Positions 7,553 to 16,107 are shown, counted from the stretch's first letter. The stretch is 32,851 nt of DNA from Spirochaetales bacterium (GCA_027306915.1 DAHUYW010000044.1:1-32851); one strand, 5' to 3'. Notes: generated from the letters alone by a model not told the origin. Program-made: numbers and translations.

Positions 7553-8518
7553 ATGTGGTATCCGTCTGCAAAGCATGAGCCGCAGCGCTCGGCGCGCGGA
7601 GCGATTGTCTTCTTGCTGTTTCTTGTGAGCGCCCCGGCGGCCTTCGCCGGCGGCTCCCATGAGGCGGCCGACGCAAAGGGAGTTTCCGGACTCATCACCG
7701 TCGCAGCCGCCGAGGACTTCTACGGGGACGTCGCTTCGCAGATCGCCGGCGCGCACGCCACGGTGGTGAGCCTCATGAGCGATCCGAATATCGATCCTCA
7801 CGAGTACGAGTCGAGCGTCAAGGACGCTGTTGCGGTCGCAAACGCCGATCTCGTGATCGAGAACGGAGGCGGCTACGACACGTGGATCGACAAGCTCCTT
7901 TCCGCCTCGCCCAGCCCATCGCGAATCGTCGTCACGGGATTCGACATCGCGCCGACGAAGCTCCCCGAGAACGTGCACATCTGGTACAACGTCGACGACA
8001 TGGAGGCGATCGGGACGGCAATTCGCGACGCCCTCTCCAAGCTCGATCCGGCCGACGCCGCTGACTTCGACGCCAACTTTTCCAGCTTCGCCCTCTCCCT
8101 TGGGCAGGTGCGGCAGAAGATGGCGGAGATCAAGGCGAGATATCCCGGCACCCCCATCGCTCTCACCGAAACCGTCTTCCTGTATCAGGCCCTTCCCATG
8201 GGGCTCGCGGTCCTGACGCCCTTCGCTTTTCAGAAGGCGATAGCCGAAGGAAACGATCCGCCCGCCGACTCGGCGGTGACGGCCGAGCGCCAGATCACCG
8301 CCAAAAAGGTGCGCGTCCTGATCTACAATGCGCAGACCATCGACAAGTTGACGACGCGGCTCAAAGAGGACGCTAGGGCCGCCGGCATTCCCGTTGTCCC
8401 GGTGACGGAGACCATGCCGCCGAACCTTCACTACCAGACGTGGATGCTGGATCAGCTCGACCGGCTTGAACGGGCGCTGGCTGCTCGCGGCAGCGAGGGC
8501 AACGCCACCTCGCCCTGA
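7553..8518 (+). CDS. znuA: Zinc/metal ABC transporter substrate-binding protein
   Basis: 321-residue periplasmic binding protein of the cluster A-I (ZnuA/TroA) family. A signal peptide ends at AFA-G (about residue 32). Probable metal ligands are H83 (DPHEYE, the family signature), H142 (VHIWYN) and E206 (LTETVFLY), where many ZnuA proteins have a third histidine. The acidic histidine-rich loop of proteobacterial ZnuA is missing. The ATG at 7553 follows AGGAGGAG by a few bases; the in-frame ATG at 7502 lies within operator O2 and is rejected. The gene stands alone, with its transporter genes znuCBB about 5 kb away behind a matching double operator, so both units should respond to one regulator. 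Manganese as substrate cannot be ruled out from sequence. Confidence 0.88.
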   Translation: MWYPSAKHEPQRSARGAIVFLLFLVSAPAAFAGGSHEAADAKGVSGLITVAAAEDFYGDVASQIAGAHATVVSLMSDPNIDPHEYESSVKDAVAVANADLVIENGGGYDTWIDKLLSASPSPSRIVVTGFDIAPTKLPENVHIWYNVDDMEAIGTAIRDALSKLDPADAADFDANFSSFALSLGQVRQKMAEIKARYPGTPIALTETVFLYQALPMGLAVLTPFAFQKAIAEGNDPPADSAVTAERQITAKKVRVLIYNAQTIDKLTTRLKEDARAAGIPVVPVTETMPPNLHYQTWMLDQLDRLERALAARGSEGNATSP

Positions 8519-8559
8519 TGCTGTATCTTCAGGCAGGGTAAAGCCGCGTCGAACTGAAG

Positions 8560-8604
8560 CGCCCGCCCGCAGATGACGTGACAGGCCGGCATCTGCGGCG
8601 GGCG
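8560..8604. terminator. Long inverted repeat between convergent znuA and carboxypeptidase genes
   Basis: The arm at 8560-8575 (CGCCCGCCCGCAGATG) pairs with 8590-8604 (CATCTGCGGCGGGCG) with a single bulged base and a 14-base loop. It lies in the 97-base gap between two converging stops, as expected of a bidirectional terminator, though no T tract follows on either strand. Confidence 0.5.
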
Positions 8605-8615
8605 AGGGCAGCACC

Positions 8616-9521
8616 CTATCGCGAAGCGCCCTCGTTCGCCGAGGCCGATCCCACCGGAGTGACGATCTCGCTCTTGGAGTCCCATCCCGGCCCGAGGCTG
8701 TTTCCGAGAAAGTGGCTCGCGAGCAGAACGCGATTCTCGTAGAGAAACGTCAACAGGTACTGCTGCACGTTGTCGAAGAAGTCGCGCTGCGCCGCGGTTC
8801 CGGCAGGCGTGATGTAGTGCCAGTGCCAGGGCTCGTAGCGGTAACCGGTCACGGCCTCCAGCCCCTGGGGGTAGGACATCGAAAAGCCGTACTTCCAGGC
8901 GTTGTTGGTTAGCCAGGTGTAGGCGTCGGTCGACGCAAACCGGCTGCAGATGCAGCCAAAATCGACAGTGTCTCCGAGCTGGTGCTGTGAGGTCCCGGGT
9001 ACCGCGGACTCGCTCTCGGCCACTTTTTTCCCGTAGACCCGCACCTCCCGGTCATAAACCCACTTCTGGTAGGCAAAGGAGCGGTAGGTCGAGGAAAAGA
9101 GCAGCAGCACGTGGTTCTCCTCGGCCTTGCGGACCATCGCGAGCACCGCTGGCATTATCGATTTCCGCAGCTCAAGATCGGCGCGGCTCACGGAGAGACC
9201 GGCGGCCTTCAGGTTGACGAGCTCGGGCGGCACGTAGTCGCTCGGAAGGGCATGGCGCTTGTCGACGAGGACGAAGTAGATGGACGGCTCGCCAAGGATC
9301 GCCGCCATCTCCGAAAGGAAGAGGGTTGGACGCGCGAGGATGGCCTGCTGTATCCCATCGGGCATGGAGGCGATCATGTTCCGAAGATCGCCTGCCGAAA
9401 GCGAGAACAGTGGGCTCGGCGGCTGCGAGGCTTGGGCTTTCTTGGGCGCCGCGTGGGGTGAACAGGCGACGAAAAGGATGAGCGACAGGACCGCGACCGC
9501 AACGATTCCAGACGTTTTCAC
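8616..9521 (-). CDS. VanY-type D-alanyl-D-alanine carboxypeptidase lipoprotein (M15B)
   Basis: 301 residues. A lipoprotein signal peptide has its lipobox at FVAC (C20), so the enzyme is probably anchored in the periplasm. The C-terminal half is an M15 zinc D,D-carboxypeptidase domain: the SxHxxGxxxD motif appears as S178-Q-H180...D187, and EPWHWHY (E230, H233, H235) supplies the catalytic glutamate and third zinc ligand. All key residues are present, so it should trim the terminal D-alanine of wall peptides. The roughly 110 residues between lipobox and catalytic domain are not recognised. It converges with znuA and diverges from the amidase at 9745. No vancomycin-resistance genes are nearby, so a housekeeping wall role is more likely. 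The 223-base spacer 9522-9744 holds nothing I can identify. Confidence 0.87.
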   Translation of the reverse strand: MKTSGIVAVAVLSLILFVACSPHAAPKKAQASQPPSPLFSLSAGDLRNMIASMPDGIQQAILARPTLFLSEMAAILGEPSIYFVLVDKRHALPSDYVPPELVNLKAAGLSVSRADLELRKSIMPAVLAMVRKAEENHVLLLFSSTYRSFAYQKWVYDREVRVYGKKVAESESAVPGTSQHQLGDTVDFGCICSRFASTDAYTWLTNNAWKYGFSMSYPQGLEAVTGYRYEPWHWHYITPAGTAAQRDFFDNVQQYLLTFLYENRVLLASHFLGNSLGPGWDSKSEIVTPVGSASANEGASR

Positions 9522-9744
9522 CCGATGCTCCTCTCGATAGCCGCCGAGCGGGGCGCAAGCGGCGTTGCTCTGCGCCCGGGCCCCAAGACCTTCTGGACGC
9601 GTGCTTAGCGTCGGCGAGTGTAGTCAATCGCGAGGTGTCCGGCAAGTAGAGATCGGCCGCGTTGCGAGCGCCCACAAGAGCGACCGGTTTCCAACCCCGC
9701 AGATCTCAAGCCTTCCGCCGCATCTGCCGACAGAATGAAGGGCC

Positions 9745-10803
9745 GTGGGCCCGGGAAAAGGAAAACGTTCTGCCTTGGGTAGCTCGAAGATCTTCCGCTC
9801 GCCGCTGGCTGCGCGCTTCGCCTGCGCACTTGTGTTCTGCCTTTCGGGCTGTGCGCACCTCTACGCTGCGGCGGGGTGGGTGGCCGCGCCGAAGGCGGCC
9901 CTTCACCTCAAGGTGTTCCTCGACGTGGGACACGGCGGCTTCGACCCCGGCGGGACCGGGCCGGACGGTCTTCCCGAATCCTTCGTCAATCTTGCGGTCG
10001 CCAAGAGGCTGGCGCAGATTCTCCGGAGCGAGGGAGTCGAGGTCGCGCTCGATCGGACCGACGACCGCTACGTAAGCCTTCCCGAGCGAGTCGCCCTGGC
10101 AAACGAGAGCGGCTCGGACCTGTTCCTCGGGCTGTACTGCAACGCGTCGAGCGATCCCGCCGTCCACGGAACGACGACCTACTACTATCACTCGCGCTCC
10201 TCTGCGTTTGCGCATTACCTCGAGGACTGGGTAGCGCGCGCCCTCGGCCTCTCGAATGACGGGGCTGCGCGGGACAATCTCTACGTGATACGACGCACGG
10301 CGAGACGGATTCCCGATGTTCTCATCGAGTACGCCTACATCTCGAATCGGCGCGAGGAGCATCTCCTTGCAAGCCCGGAGTTCAGGAATCACATCGCATC
10401 CGCAATCGCGAAGGCGATCACCAGCTTCTTCCTCCGGGCAAAGCCGCCGGCCAACCCGTCAGCTGCCCCGGACAGCGTGGCGCACATAACTTCCGTCCAG
10501 GCAGCGGACGGCGCGGTGGAGATCCACTCGATCGGCAAGCTTACGGTGGGAGGCTTGTGGTCGACGGATGACCGCTTTAGGTCACTCGTCATCACCCTCC
10601 GGGACGCCATTCTCGAGGGGAGCGCCCGGACCTTCGACGTGCCGCCCCCGTTCGCGGCGTCGGTCACCGTGACCCAATATGCGCTTGCCCCCGATGTGGT
10701 TCGTCTCATCATTCGGGAAAGCTACCGGAACACCTACAGAATCGACACGCAGGCCTCGGCCGGCGGCGGATTCGTCACAACGATCTATCCGACCGAGAAC
10801 TGA
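9745..10803 (+). CDS. N-acetylmuramoyl-L-alanine amidase (Amidase_3) with an altered zinc site
   Basis: 352 residues. A basic N-terminus and hydrophobic segment with a possible lipobox (LSGC, C36) are followed by an Amidase_3 domain at about 56-235 and a roughly 110-residue C-terminal region of unknown type. Zinc ligands H63 (DVGHGGFDPG) and E78 and the catalytic E195 (VLIEYAYISN) are in place. The third zinc histidine, normally in SIHANA, is Tyr131 in GLYCNAS. The enzyme may therefore be inactive, use another ligand, or act as a regulator. The start is uncertain: GTG 9745 or TTG 9775, neither with a good ribosome site. The downstream porin follows by 33 bases, so the two are probably co-transcribed. 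Confidence 0.8.
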   Translation: MGPGKGKRSALGSSKIFRSPLAARFACALVFCLSGCAHLYAAAGWVAAPKAALHLKVFLDVGHGGFDPGGTGPDGLPESFVNLAVAKRLAQILRSEGVEVALDRTDDRYVSLPERVALANESGSDLFLGLYCNASSDPAVHGTTTYYYHSRSSAFAHYLEDWVARALGLSNDGAARDNLYVIRRTARRIPDVLIEYAYISNRREEHLLASPEFRNHIASAIAKAITSFFLRAKPPANPSAAPDSVAHITSVQAADGAVEIHSIGKLTVGGLWSTDDRFRSLVITLRDAILEGSARTFDVPPPFAASVTVTQYALAPDVVRLIIRESYRNTYRIDTQASAGGGFVTTIYPTEN

Positions 10804-10836
10804 TCGGCGATCGAGCACAGAGAGGACGGACACCAG

Positions 10837-12228
10837 ATGAAACACACAACGGCACGATTGTCGGTGCGGGCGCGTCGGGGCATTCTCGCGCTTCTCGTTA
10901 CCGCGCTCTGCATTCCCGCCGCTTTCGCGGACGGCGCCCCGGCGAAAGCATTCGCAGGCGGCGAGGGCCTCTTTCAGCGCCAGGAGCTCCTGGGAGATCT
11001 CTGGGGAGCTCGGTCGTGGCTCACCTCCCACGGCGTGGACTTCGAAGCCGTCGAGCAGGCTGTGCCCTCCTATGTCGCAAGCGGGGGCGTGAGCCAGGGG
11101 CCGGCGTTCGCCGGGCTGTTTGAGCCTTCGCTGGATCTGGATCTCGAGAAGCTCTTGGGCGCCTCGGGTTTGACGGTCTACCTGTCGGCCTGGATCCTCC
11201 AGGGGCAAGGACCCACCGCCTCCATGGTCAGAAGCTTCAGCGGCATCTCCTTCGTCGAGGCGCCGGCAGGCGCCCGGCTGGCCGATGCCTACCTTCGCTG
11301 GGACTCACCCGGGCACGCGATCCGGGTGAAGCTCGGCAAGTTCGGCATCGATGAGGACTTCGACCAGAACCCGGCCGCCTCATCCCTGCTCGACTCAAAC
11401 TACACCTATCGCGACATCATGGCCAACAATCTGCCGGGTGGCGGACCGGCCTTTTCCTATGAGGGCCCCGGCGCCATGATCGCCGTGCGGCCGGCCGCCT
11501 GGCTGAGGCTGCGCGCCGGGCTGTTCAGCGGCGATCCGGTCGGCCTGCCGGTCACCTCGCCGCCGCAGAATATGGACTCAGACGGGCTAATCTTCCCCCT
11601 CGACTCCGGGGCTCTCGTCATCGGCGAAGCGGACCTTTCCTACGGTCTGCCCGCCCTCGGGCCGGGAACGCTCCTTGTCGGCACGCTCTACGACACCCTG
11701 CCGATGCCGGACCTGCTGTACAGCGCCTCGGGCCAGAGTCTCGCCGACCCCGCCGCCGGGCCGCCCCGCATGGATGCGAACGAATACGTCGTCTACGCCG
11801 GCCTCACCCAGACTCTCTGGCGCGGGGCGGAGGAGCGCCGGCTCAAGATCTTCGCGCGGGGAGCCTACGCCCCGCCCGGCCAAAACATCGTCACCCTCGA
11901 TGTCCAGGGCGGCCTTGCCCTTGACGGCCCGTTTTCCGCTCGTCCTCGCGACACGGTCGCCCTCGCCGCCTCCTACGACCGGATCAGCTCGCAGCAGGCA
12001 GCCCTCGTCGCCGACCTGAACGCGCTCGGCGGGCCGGCCCAACCGACACCGACCGCTGAAAGCGATTTCGAGCTCGCCTACTGCGCGCGGCTCACGCCTT
12101 GGCTCTCTCTGACGCCGGACCTCCAGTATCTCAGCCGCCCGGGCGGCGGCATTGCCGATCCGCTCGATCCGGCGGTCGCGGTCCCCAATGCGGTGGTCGT
12201 CCAGGCGATGATGACGGTCGCCCTCTAG
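10837..12228 (+). CDS. OprB-family outer-membrane porin
   Basis: 463 residues. A signal peptide ends at AFA-DG (about residue 32). The mature N-terminus has the OprB signature LLGDLWGARSWLTSHGVDFE. Alternating hydrophobic strands and the KLGKFGIDEDFDQN turn are typical of this carbohydrate-selective porin family, and the protein ends in a short hydrophobic strand (MMTVAL), as outer-membrane barrels do. It should passively admit sugars or other small solutes. The ATG at 10837 is preceded by AGAGAGGA. It sits between two amidases without sugar genes nearby, so the substrate is unclear. Its neighbours raise the possibility of a porin for metal chelates, which is inference. Confidence 0.8.
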   Translation: MKHTTARLSVRARRGILALLVTALCIPAAFADGAPAKAFAGGEGLFQRQELLGDLWGARSWLTSHGVDFEAVEQAVPSYVASGGVSQGPAFAGLFEPSLDLDLEKLLGASGLTVYLSAWILQGQGPTASMVRSFSGISFVEAPAGARLADAYLRWDSPGHAIRVKLGKFGIDEDFDQNPAASSLLDSNYTYRDIMANNLPGGGPAFSYEGPGAMIAVRPAAWLRLRAGLFSGDPVGLPVTSPPQNMDSDGLIFPLDSGALVIGEADLSYGLPALGPGTLLVGTLYDTLPMPDLLYSASGQSLADPAAGPPRMDANEYVVYAGLTQTLWRGAEERRLKIFARGAYAPPGQNIVTLDVQGGLALDGPFSARPRDTVALAASYDRISSQQAALVADLNALGGPAQPTPTAESDFELAYCARLTPWLSLTPDLQYLSRPGGGIADPLDPAVAVPNAVVVQAMMTVAL

Positions 12229-12328
12229 CTCGCGACACTGCGCAAAAAGCGCTCAGGGAGGCACGCGCCCCACCCCGCCTTCGCCTTCCTCAAGTATTGG
12301 CGCCGTCGATTCGACACTTGAAAGGACG

Positions 12329-13384
12329 ATGTGCAAACGTGCAAAGGGCAGGGCCCTCCTTGTGCTGCTTGTCGTGGGAACAGCCTGCCCCGCCTTCGCA
12401 AAGGTCACCCTCTGGAACGTCCTCAAGCAGACCACCGGCAAGCTCGAGTGGTACTCAGGGCTCGGAGTCGGCGTGATAGTGACCCCTGCCGCCGAGTTCG
12501 TCTTCAAGCCGGGCATTGCCTGGGGTCTGCTCGACTACCGGGAGCGCATCCGCACCGGGACGATCACGAGAAGCCCGCGGGGAGATCTGCTCTTTTCCAA
12601 TGCGGCTGCGAGCACGATAGAGACGGCCCTTGCACGCCAGGCCCGGGAGGCCGCCCGCAACCCGCGAGCGACCATCGCGGCCATCGTCATCGACCCCGGA
12701 CACGGGGGAAAGGATCCCGGCACAAGCGACGACCCCTTCAACCGCGATCCCGGCCATCCCCCGCTCCTCGAGAAGAACATCGTGCTTGCAATCGGGCTGC
12801 AGGTCTACCACAAGCTCAAGGCGCGCTACCCGCGGAAGACCGTCGTGATAACCCGCAGGAGGGACGTCTACGTCAGCCTGGAGCGGCGCACGGAGATTGC
12901 GAACGCCATCAAGCTCAAGCCAAACCAGGAGAAGATCTTCGTCTCGATCCATGCCAACGCGTCCTTCTACCGCGGCGCGCGCGGATACGAGGTGTGGTAT
13001 CTGCCCCCCGCCTACCAACGACGAGTCATTCGAGACAGGGGCCTCGGAAGCGATGCCTCCGCGATCTTCCCGATTCTCAACAACCTGCGCCAGCAGGAAT
13101 ACGAGCGGGACAGCGTCCGCCTGGCCAGATCCATCCTCCAGGGACTGCACGCCAGCGTGGGCCGCTACGAGCCTGACCGGGGGCTGAAGGCGCAGGATTG
13201 GTTCGTGGTGCGCAACTCGAAGATGCCAGCCGTGCTCATCGAGGTCGGCTTCGTGAGCAACCCCGTGGAAGCGAAGCTCCTCGCAAACCCCGCCTATCTC
13301 AAGAAGCTCGCCAACGGGATAACCCTCGGCATCGAGCGCTTCGTCGACTCCTTCGATCGGCCTAATGATACCAAATCTCGTTGA
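12329..13384 (+). CDS. N-acetylmuramoyl-L-alanine amidase (Amidase_3), spirochaete-type
   Basis: 351 residues: a signal peptide (ends PAFA, about residue 24), a small beta domain (about 26-90, like the copper-amine-oxidase N-terminal/stalk domains that precede spirochaete amidases), then Amidase_3. Zinc ligands are H125 (IDPGHGGKDPG), E148 and H208 (FVSIHANAS), with catalytic E305 (VLIEVGFVSN); all are intact, unlike the paralogue at 9745. It should cleave the amide between N-acetylmuramic acid and the stem peptide. The ATG at 12329 follows GAAAGGACG closely. Its last six codons and stop overlap the distal Zur-type operator and the -35 edge of the znuC promoter, so the end of this gene doubles as control DNA. 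Confidence 0.88.
   Translation: MCKRAKGRALLVLLVVGTACPAFAKVTLWNVLKQTTGKLEWYSGLGVGVIVTPAAEFVFKPGIAWGLLDYRERIRTGTITRSPRGDLLFSNAAASTIETALARQAREAARNPRATIAAIVIDPGHGGKDPGTSDDPFNRDPGHPPLLEKNIVLAIGLQVYHKLKARYPRKTVVITRRRDVYVSLERRTEIANAIKLKPNQEKIFVSIHANASFYRGARGYEVWYLPPAYQRRVIRDRGLGSDASAIFPILNNLRQQEYERDSVRLARSILQGLHASVGRYEPDRGLKAQDWFVVRNSKMPAVLIEVGFVSNPVEAKLLANPAYLKKLANGITLGIERFVDSFDRPNDTKSR
13364..13382 (+). promoter_or_regulatory. Zur-type operator O1 of znuC
   Basis: AATGATA-CCAAA-TCTCGTT, same half-sites as the znuA operators. It lies within the final codons of the amidase gene and overlaps the TTGACA of the znuC promoter by two bases, exactly as O1 does at znuA. Confidence 0.72.
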
Positions 13385-13409
13385 CACTGCCGCCGCTTCA
13401 TAGTAGCTT
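13381..13409 (+). promoter_or_regulatory. znuC core promoter
   Basis: TTGACA (13381-13386) and TAGCTT (13404-13409) with a 17-base spacer. The -10 match is weak, but position relative to the two operators mirrors the znuA promoter. Confidence 0.5.
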
Positions 13410-13415
13410 TTCGTA

Positions 13416-13434
13416 AATGATATCCCATCTCGAT
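13416..13434 (+). promoter_or_regulatory. Zur-type operator O2 of znuC
   Basis: AATGATA-TCCCA-TCTCGAT, 52 bases downstream of O1 and covering the predicted transcription start. Its presence here also argues against using the in-frame ATG at 13417 as the znuC start. Confidence 0.7.
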
Positions 13435-13452
13435 AAGCGGGTGGCACCAGTC

Positions 13453-14304
13453 ATGGAAAAGGAAGAGGCACTTTCGTCGCAGGAGATTCTCCGAGCTTCG
13501 GATCTCGAGCGCTCCCCTGACGGCAAGAGGCGCGCAGGGGACTCCTCGCTCGTCACCCTCGATCGGGTCACGATCCGGCTTGGGGAGCGCATCATCCAGC
13601 GCGAGATGAGCCTCAACCTTCTTCCGGGAGAGCTCGTGGCCGTCCTCGGCCCGAACGGCGCCGGGAAAAGCACGCTCCTGAAGCTTCTGCTCGGGTTGAT
13701 AAAGCCCGCGGAAGGGGAGGTCCGGGTGTTCGGAGCGCCGCCGAAGAGGGGCAATCGCCTTATCGGATATGCCCCGCAGTTCGGCACGATCGAGAGCGAT
13801 CACGCCCTGCGGGTTCGCGACATTGTAGGATTCGGGCTCGACGGCCACCGCTGGGGCCCCGGTTGGCCGAGCCGCACCCGGACGGCCGCGATCGAGCGAG
13901 CGCTCGATGAGGTGGGCGCCCTGGCGCTTGCCGACGCGCCGGCGAACGAGCTCTCCGGCGGGGAGCAGCAGCGGCTCCTCATCGCGCAGGCGCTCCTCAC
14001 CAACCCCCGCCTGCTCCTCCTCGACGAGCCCCTGTCCAATCTGGACATCGCCCGGGCGCAGGAGGTTATCCAGCTTGTCGACCGGATCAGACGCGCGCGC
14101 GGGGTCGCGGTGCTCTTGGTGACTCACGACGTGAATCCGCTCCTCCCCTATCTCGATCGGGTCCTCTACATGGCAAATGCAAAGAGTCTCATCGGCCTTC
14201 CCGATGAGGTGATCAATCGCGAGCGGCTGAGCGCGATCTACGGCTCGCCCGTCGAGGTGGTCGAGGCGCTCGGAAGGCTCTTCGTCGTGGGGGTAGAAAC
14301 GTGA
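13453..14304 (+). CDS. znuC: Zinc/metal ABC transporter ATP-binding protein
   Basis: 283 residues. After about 30 variable residues comes a complete ABC ATPase domain: Walker A GPNGAGKST, Q-loop (YAPQFG), signature LSGGEQQR, Walker B LLLLDEP, D-loop SNLD and switch histidine THD. The order YAPQ...D-HALRV is typical of the metal-type (ZnuC/TroB) subgroup. The ATG at 13453 is chosen because the earlier ATG at 13417 falls in operator O2; GGGTGG about eight bases upstream may serve as ribosome site. It is the first gene of znuC-znuB-znuB2-zur and powers zinc import with the permeases that follow and with the distant ZnuA. Confidence 0.9.
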   Translation: MEKEEALSSQEILRASDLERSPDGKRRAGDSSLVTLDRVTIRLGERIIQREMSLNLLPGELVAVLGPNGAGKSTLLKLLLGLIKPAEGEVRVFGAPPKRGNRLIGYAPQFGTIESDHALRVRDIVGFGLDGHRWGPGWPSRTRTAAIERALDEVGALALADAPANELSGGEQQRLLIAQALLTNPRLLLLDEPLSNLDIARAQEVIQLVDRIRRARGVAVLLVTHDVNPLLPYLDRVLYMANAKSLIGLPDEVINRERLSAIYGSPVEVVEALGRLFVVGVET

Positions 14305-14352
14305 CGGCGCCGCGCATCCCTTCGGCGCCGCGCCGGAAGGCGGGAGACTGCC

Positions 14353-15201
14353 GTGGGTAGTATGTTTCACTACCCCTTCATCCAGAATGCGCTCCTTTCG
14401 GGAAGCTGCATCGCAATCGTCGGCGCCCTGACCGGATACTTTCTCCTCTCGCGCGGGCTCACCTTTGCCGGCCACGCCCTCCCCAACATCGGGTTCGCAG
14501 GGGCGGCCGGCGCCGTGCTCGTCGGGGTGAAACCGGTCTACGGGATGTTCGTCTTCACCATTCTCGCAAGCTTCGGGATCAGGGCGCTCGGCACGAATGT
14601 GCGCGACCGCGACGTTTCGATCGGTGTCCTCATGAGCTTCGCGCTGGGGCTCGGCCTTCTCTTCCTCGACCTGTATGCAGGCTACGCCCAGCGGGTGTAC
14701 GCGATACTCTTCGGCACGATCCTCGGCATCAGCCGCGGGGATGTCCTTGTCACCGGGATTTCGACGCTCGCCGTCGTCGCCTTCATCCTCCTCCTCTATC
14801 GCCCGCTCCTCTTCAGCACCTTCGATCCGGCGGTAGCGGAGGCGCGCGGTGTTCCGGCCGGGCTTATCGCGACCGCCTTGCTCGTCGTCGTTGCGGTGAC
14901 CGTTTCGCTCTCAATCCAGGTGATGGGGGCGATCCTCGTCTTTACGCTTTTGGTCGGTCCGGCCGCCACCGCGATCCGGCTCACGCGACGGCCGTCGGCA
15001 AGCCTCCTGCTCTCGGCCCTGCTCGGAGTTGCCTATATCTGGGGCGGAGTTACCCTGGCGGTGGCAAGCGGGGACCTCCCGGTCAGCTTCTTCGTCGCCT
15101 CCCTCGCCTTCGCGGTCTATCTCCCGGTCCGCCTGCTCACCGAAAGGCGAAGCGCCTCGAGGCGGGTCCTCGGGGAGCCTGTCCCGGGCCACGCCCACTA
15201 G
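14353..15201 (+). CDS. znuB: Metal ABC transporter permease, first of two
   Basis: 282 residues, all in about eight membrane helices, ABC-3 family. Typical features are GLTFAGHALPNIGFAGAAGA, the SIGVLMSFALGLG helix and the coupling region STFDPAVAEARGVP, which contacts the ATPase. The GTG start at 14353 has GGGAG six bases upstream; ATG 14362 is an alternative. The next permease gene follows by nine bases. Two distinct permeases under one ATPase recall the treponemal TroC/TroD arrangement, so a heterodimeric channel is likely. Zinc is inferred from the linked zur gene and operators. Confidence 0.88.
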   Translation: MGSMFHYPFIQNALLSGSCIAIVGALTGYFLLSRGLTFAGHALPNIGFAGAAGAVLVGVKPVYGMFVFTILASFGIRALGTNVRDRDVSIGVLMSFALGLGLLFLDLYAGYAQRVYAILFGTILGISRGDVLVTGISTLAVVAFILLLYRPLLFSTFDPAVAEARGVPAGLIATALLVVVAVTVSLSIQVMGAILVFTLLVGPAATAIRLTRRPSASLLLSALLGVAYIWGGVTLAVASGDLPVSFFVASLAFAVYLPVRLLTERRSASRRVLGEPVPGHAH

Positions 15202-15210
15202 GAGGGGACC

Positions 15211-16107
15211 ATGCACCTGTTGGGCTCGGAGATCTTTCAAAACGCCTTTCTTGCCGGAACGGTGGTGGCCCTGGTTGCAGCGCCGGTGGGCTACTTCCTC
15301 GTTCTGCGCGCCCACGCCTTTGCCGGCGAAGCCCTGAAGGACATCGGCTTCGCGGGGGCAACGGGGGCCGTCCTCCTCGGCGCAAGCTCGATCTTCGGGA
15401 TGATCGCCGTCTCGCTTCTTGCGGCGATCGGGCTCGGCTTCTTGAGCAAGCGGATTCGCGGGCGGGACGTCGAGGTCGGGATGGTGCTCTCTTTTGCGCT
15501 GGGGCTGGGCGTCCTCTTCCTGAGCATTTGGGCACACTCGAGCGCGGCGCACGCGAGCGCCGGGGTGAACATCCTCTTCGGCTCGATGCTGAGCATCGGG
15601 CGATCCGATCTCCTTGTCGCGCTCGGCGGCGGCGTCGTGATCGTGGCGACCCTCACGGTCATCTTCCGCCCCCTCCTCTTCGCCTCGGTCGATCCGGCGG
15701 TCGCGGAGGCGCGGGGGGTTCCGACCCGGCTCCTCTCGATGGCCTTCATGCTCCTTCTGGGGATTACCACCGCCTCGACCGTGCTGGTCGTCGGCGTTCT
15801 CCTGGTCGCAGCGCTACTAGTAGCCCCGGCGGCGGCGGCGGCTAACCTCACCCGCTCTCCCCGCGCAGGGATTTTCGCGGCCGTCCTCATCAGCCTCGGC
15901 GCCACATGGATCGGACTCGCGCTCGCCTTCGCTCCCCTTGAGCGGCACCTACCGGTCGGTTTCACTATCTCGGCGCTCTCCGCGATCGCCTACTTTGTCT
16001 CGGCGGCGCTTCGCCGAGGCGGGCAGCGGGGTCGAAGGGCCCTTCCGCCCCACCCGAGCCGCGAGGTCGGGCAACCCCCGGTGCTACCCGACGGACGAGT
16101 GTCGTGA
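15211..16107 (+). CDS. Metal ABC transporter permease, second of two
   Basis: 298 residues, ABC-3 family permease with about eight helices. It is clearly paralogous to the preceding gene: the same FAGEALKDIGFAGATGA segment, the same VGMVLSFALGLG helix and the same coupling segment VDPAVAEARGVP, but diverged throughout. The C-terminal tail after about residue 270 is basic and polar and differs from its paralogue. AGGAGGGG precedes the ATG at 15211. It probably pairs with the first permease to form the membrane channel; a separate transporter sharing ZnuC is the alternative. The regulator gene begins 25 bases after its stop. Confidence 0.87.
   Translation: MHLLGSEIFQNAFLAGTVVALVAAPVGYFLVLRAHAFAGEALKDIGFAGATGAVLLGASSIFGMIAVSLLAAIGLGFLSKRIRGRDVEVGMVLSFALGLGVLFLSIWAHSSAAHASAGVNILFGSMLSIGRSDLLVALGGGVVIVATLTVIFRPLLFASVDPAVAEARGVPTRLLSMAFMLLLGITTASTVLVVGVLLVAALLVAPAAAAANLTRSPRAGIFAAVLISLGATWIGLALAFAPLERHLPVGFTISALSAIAYFVSAALRRGGQRGRRALPPHPSREVGQPPVLPDGRVS

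Noticed and set aside
13294..14475. 393-codon minus-strand open frame across the znuC region
   Set aside because: It is antisense to znuC, whose Walker and signature motifs prove the plus-strand frame, and it would cross both znuC operators.
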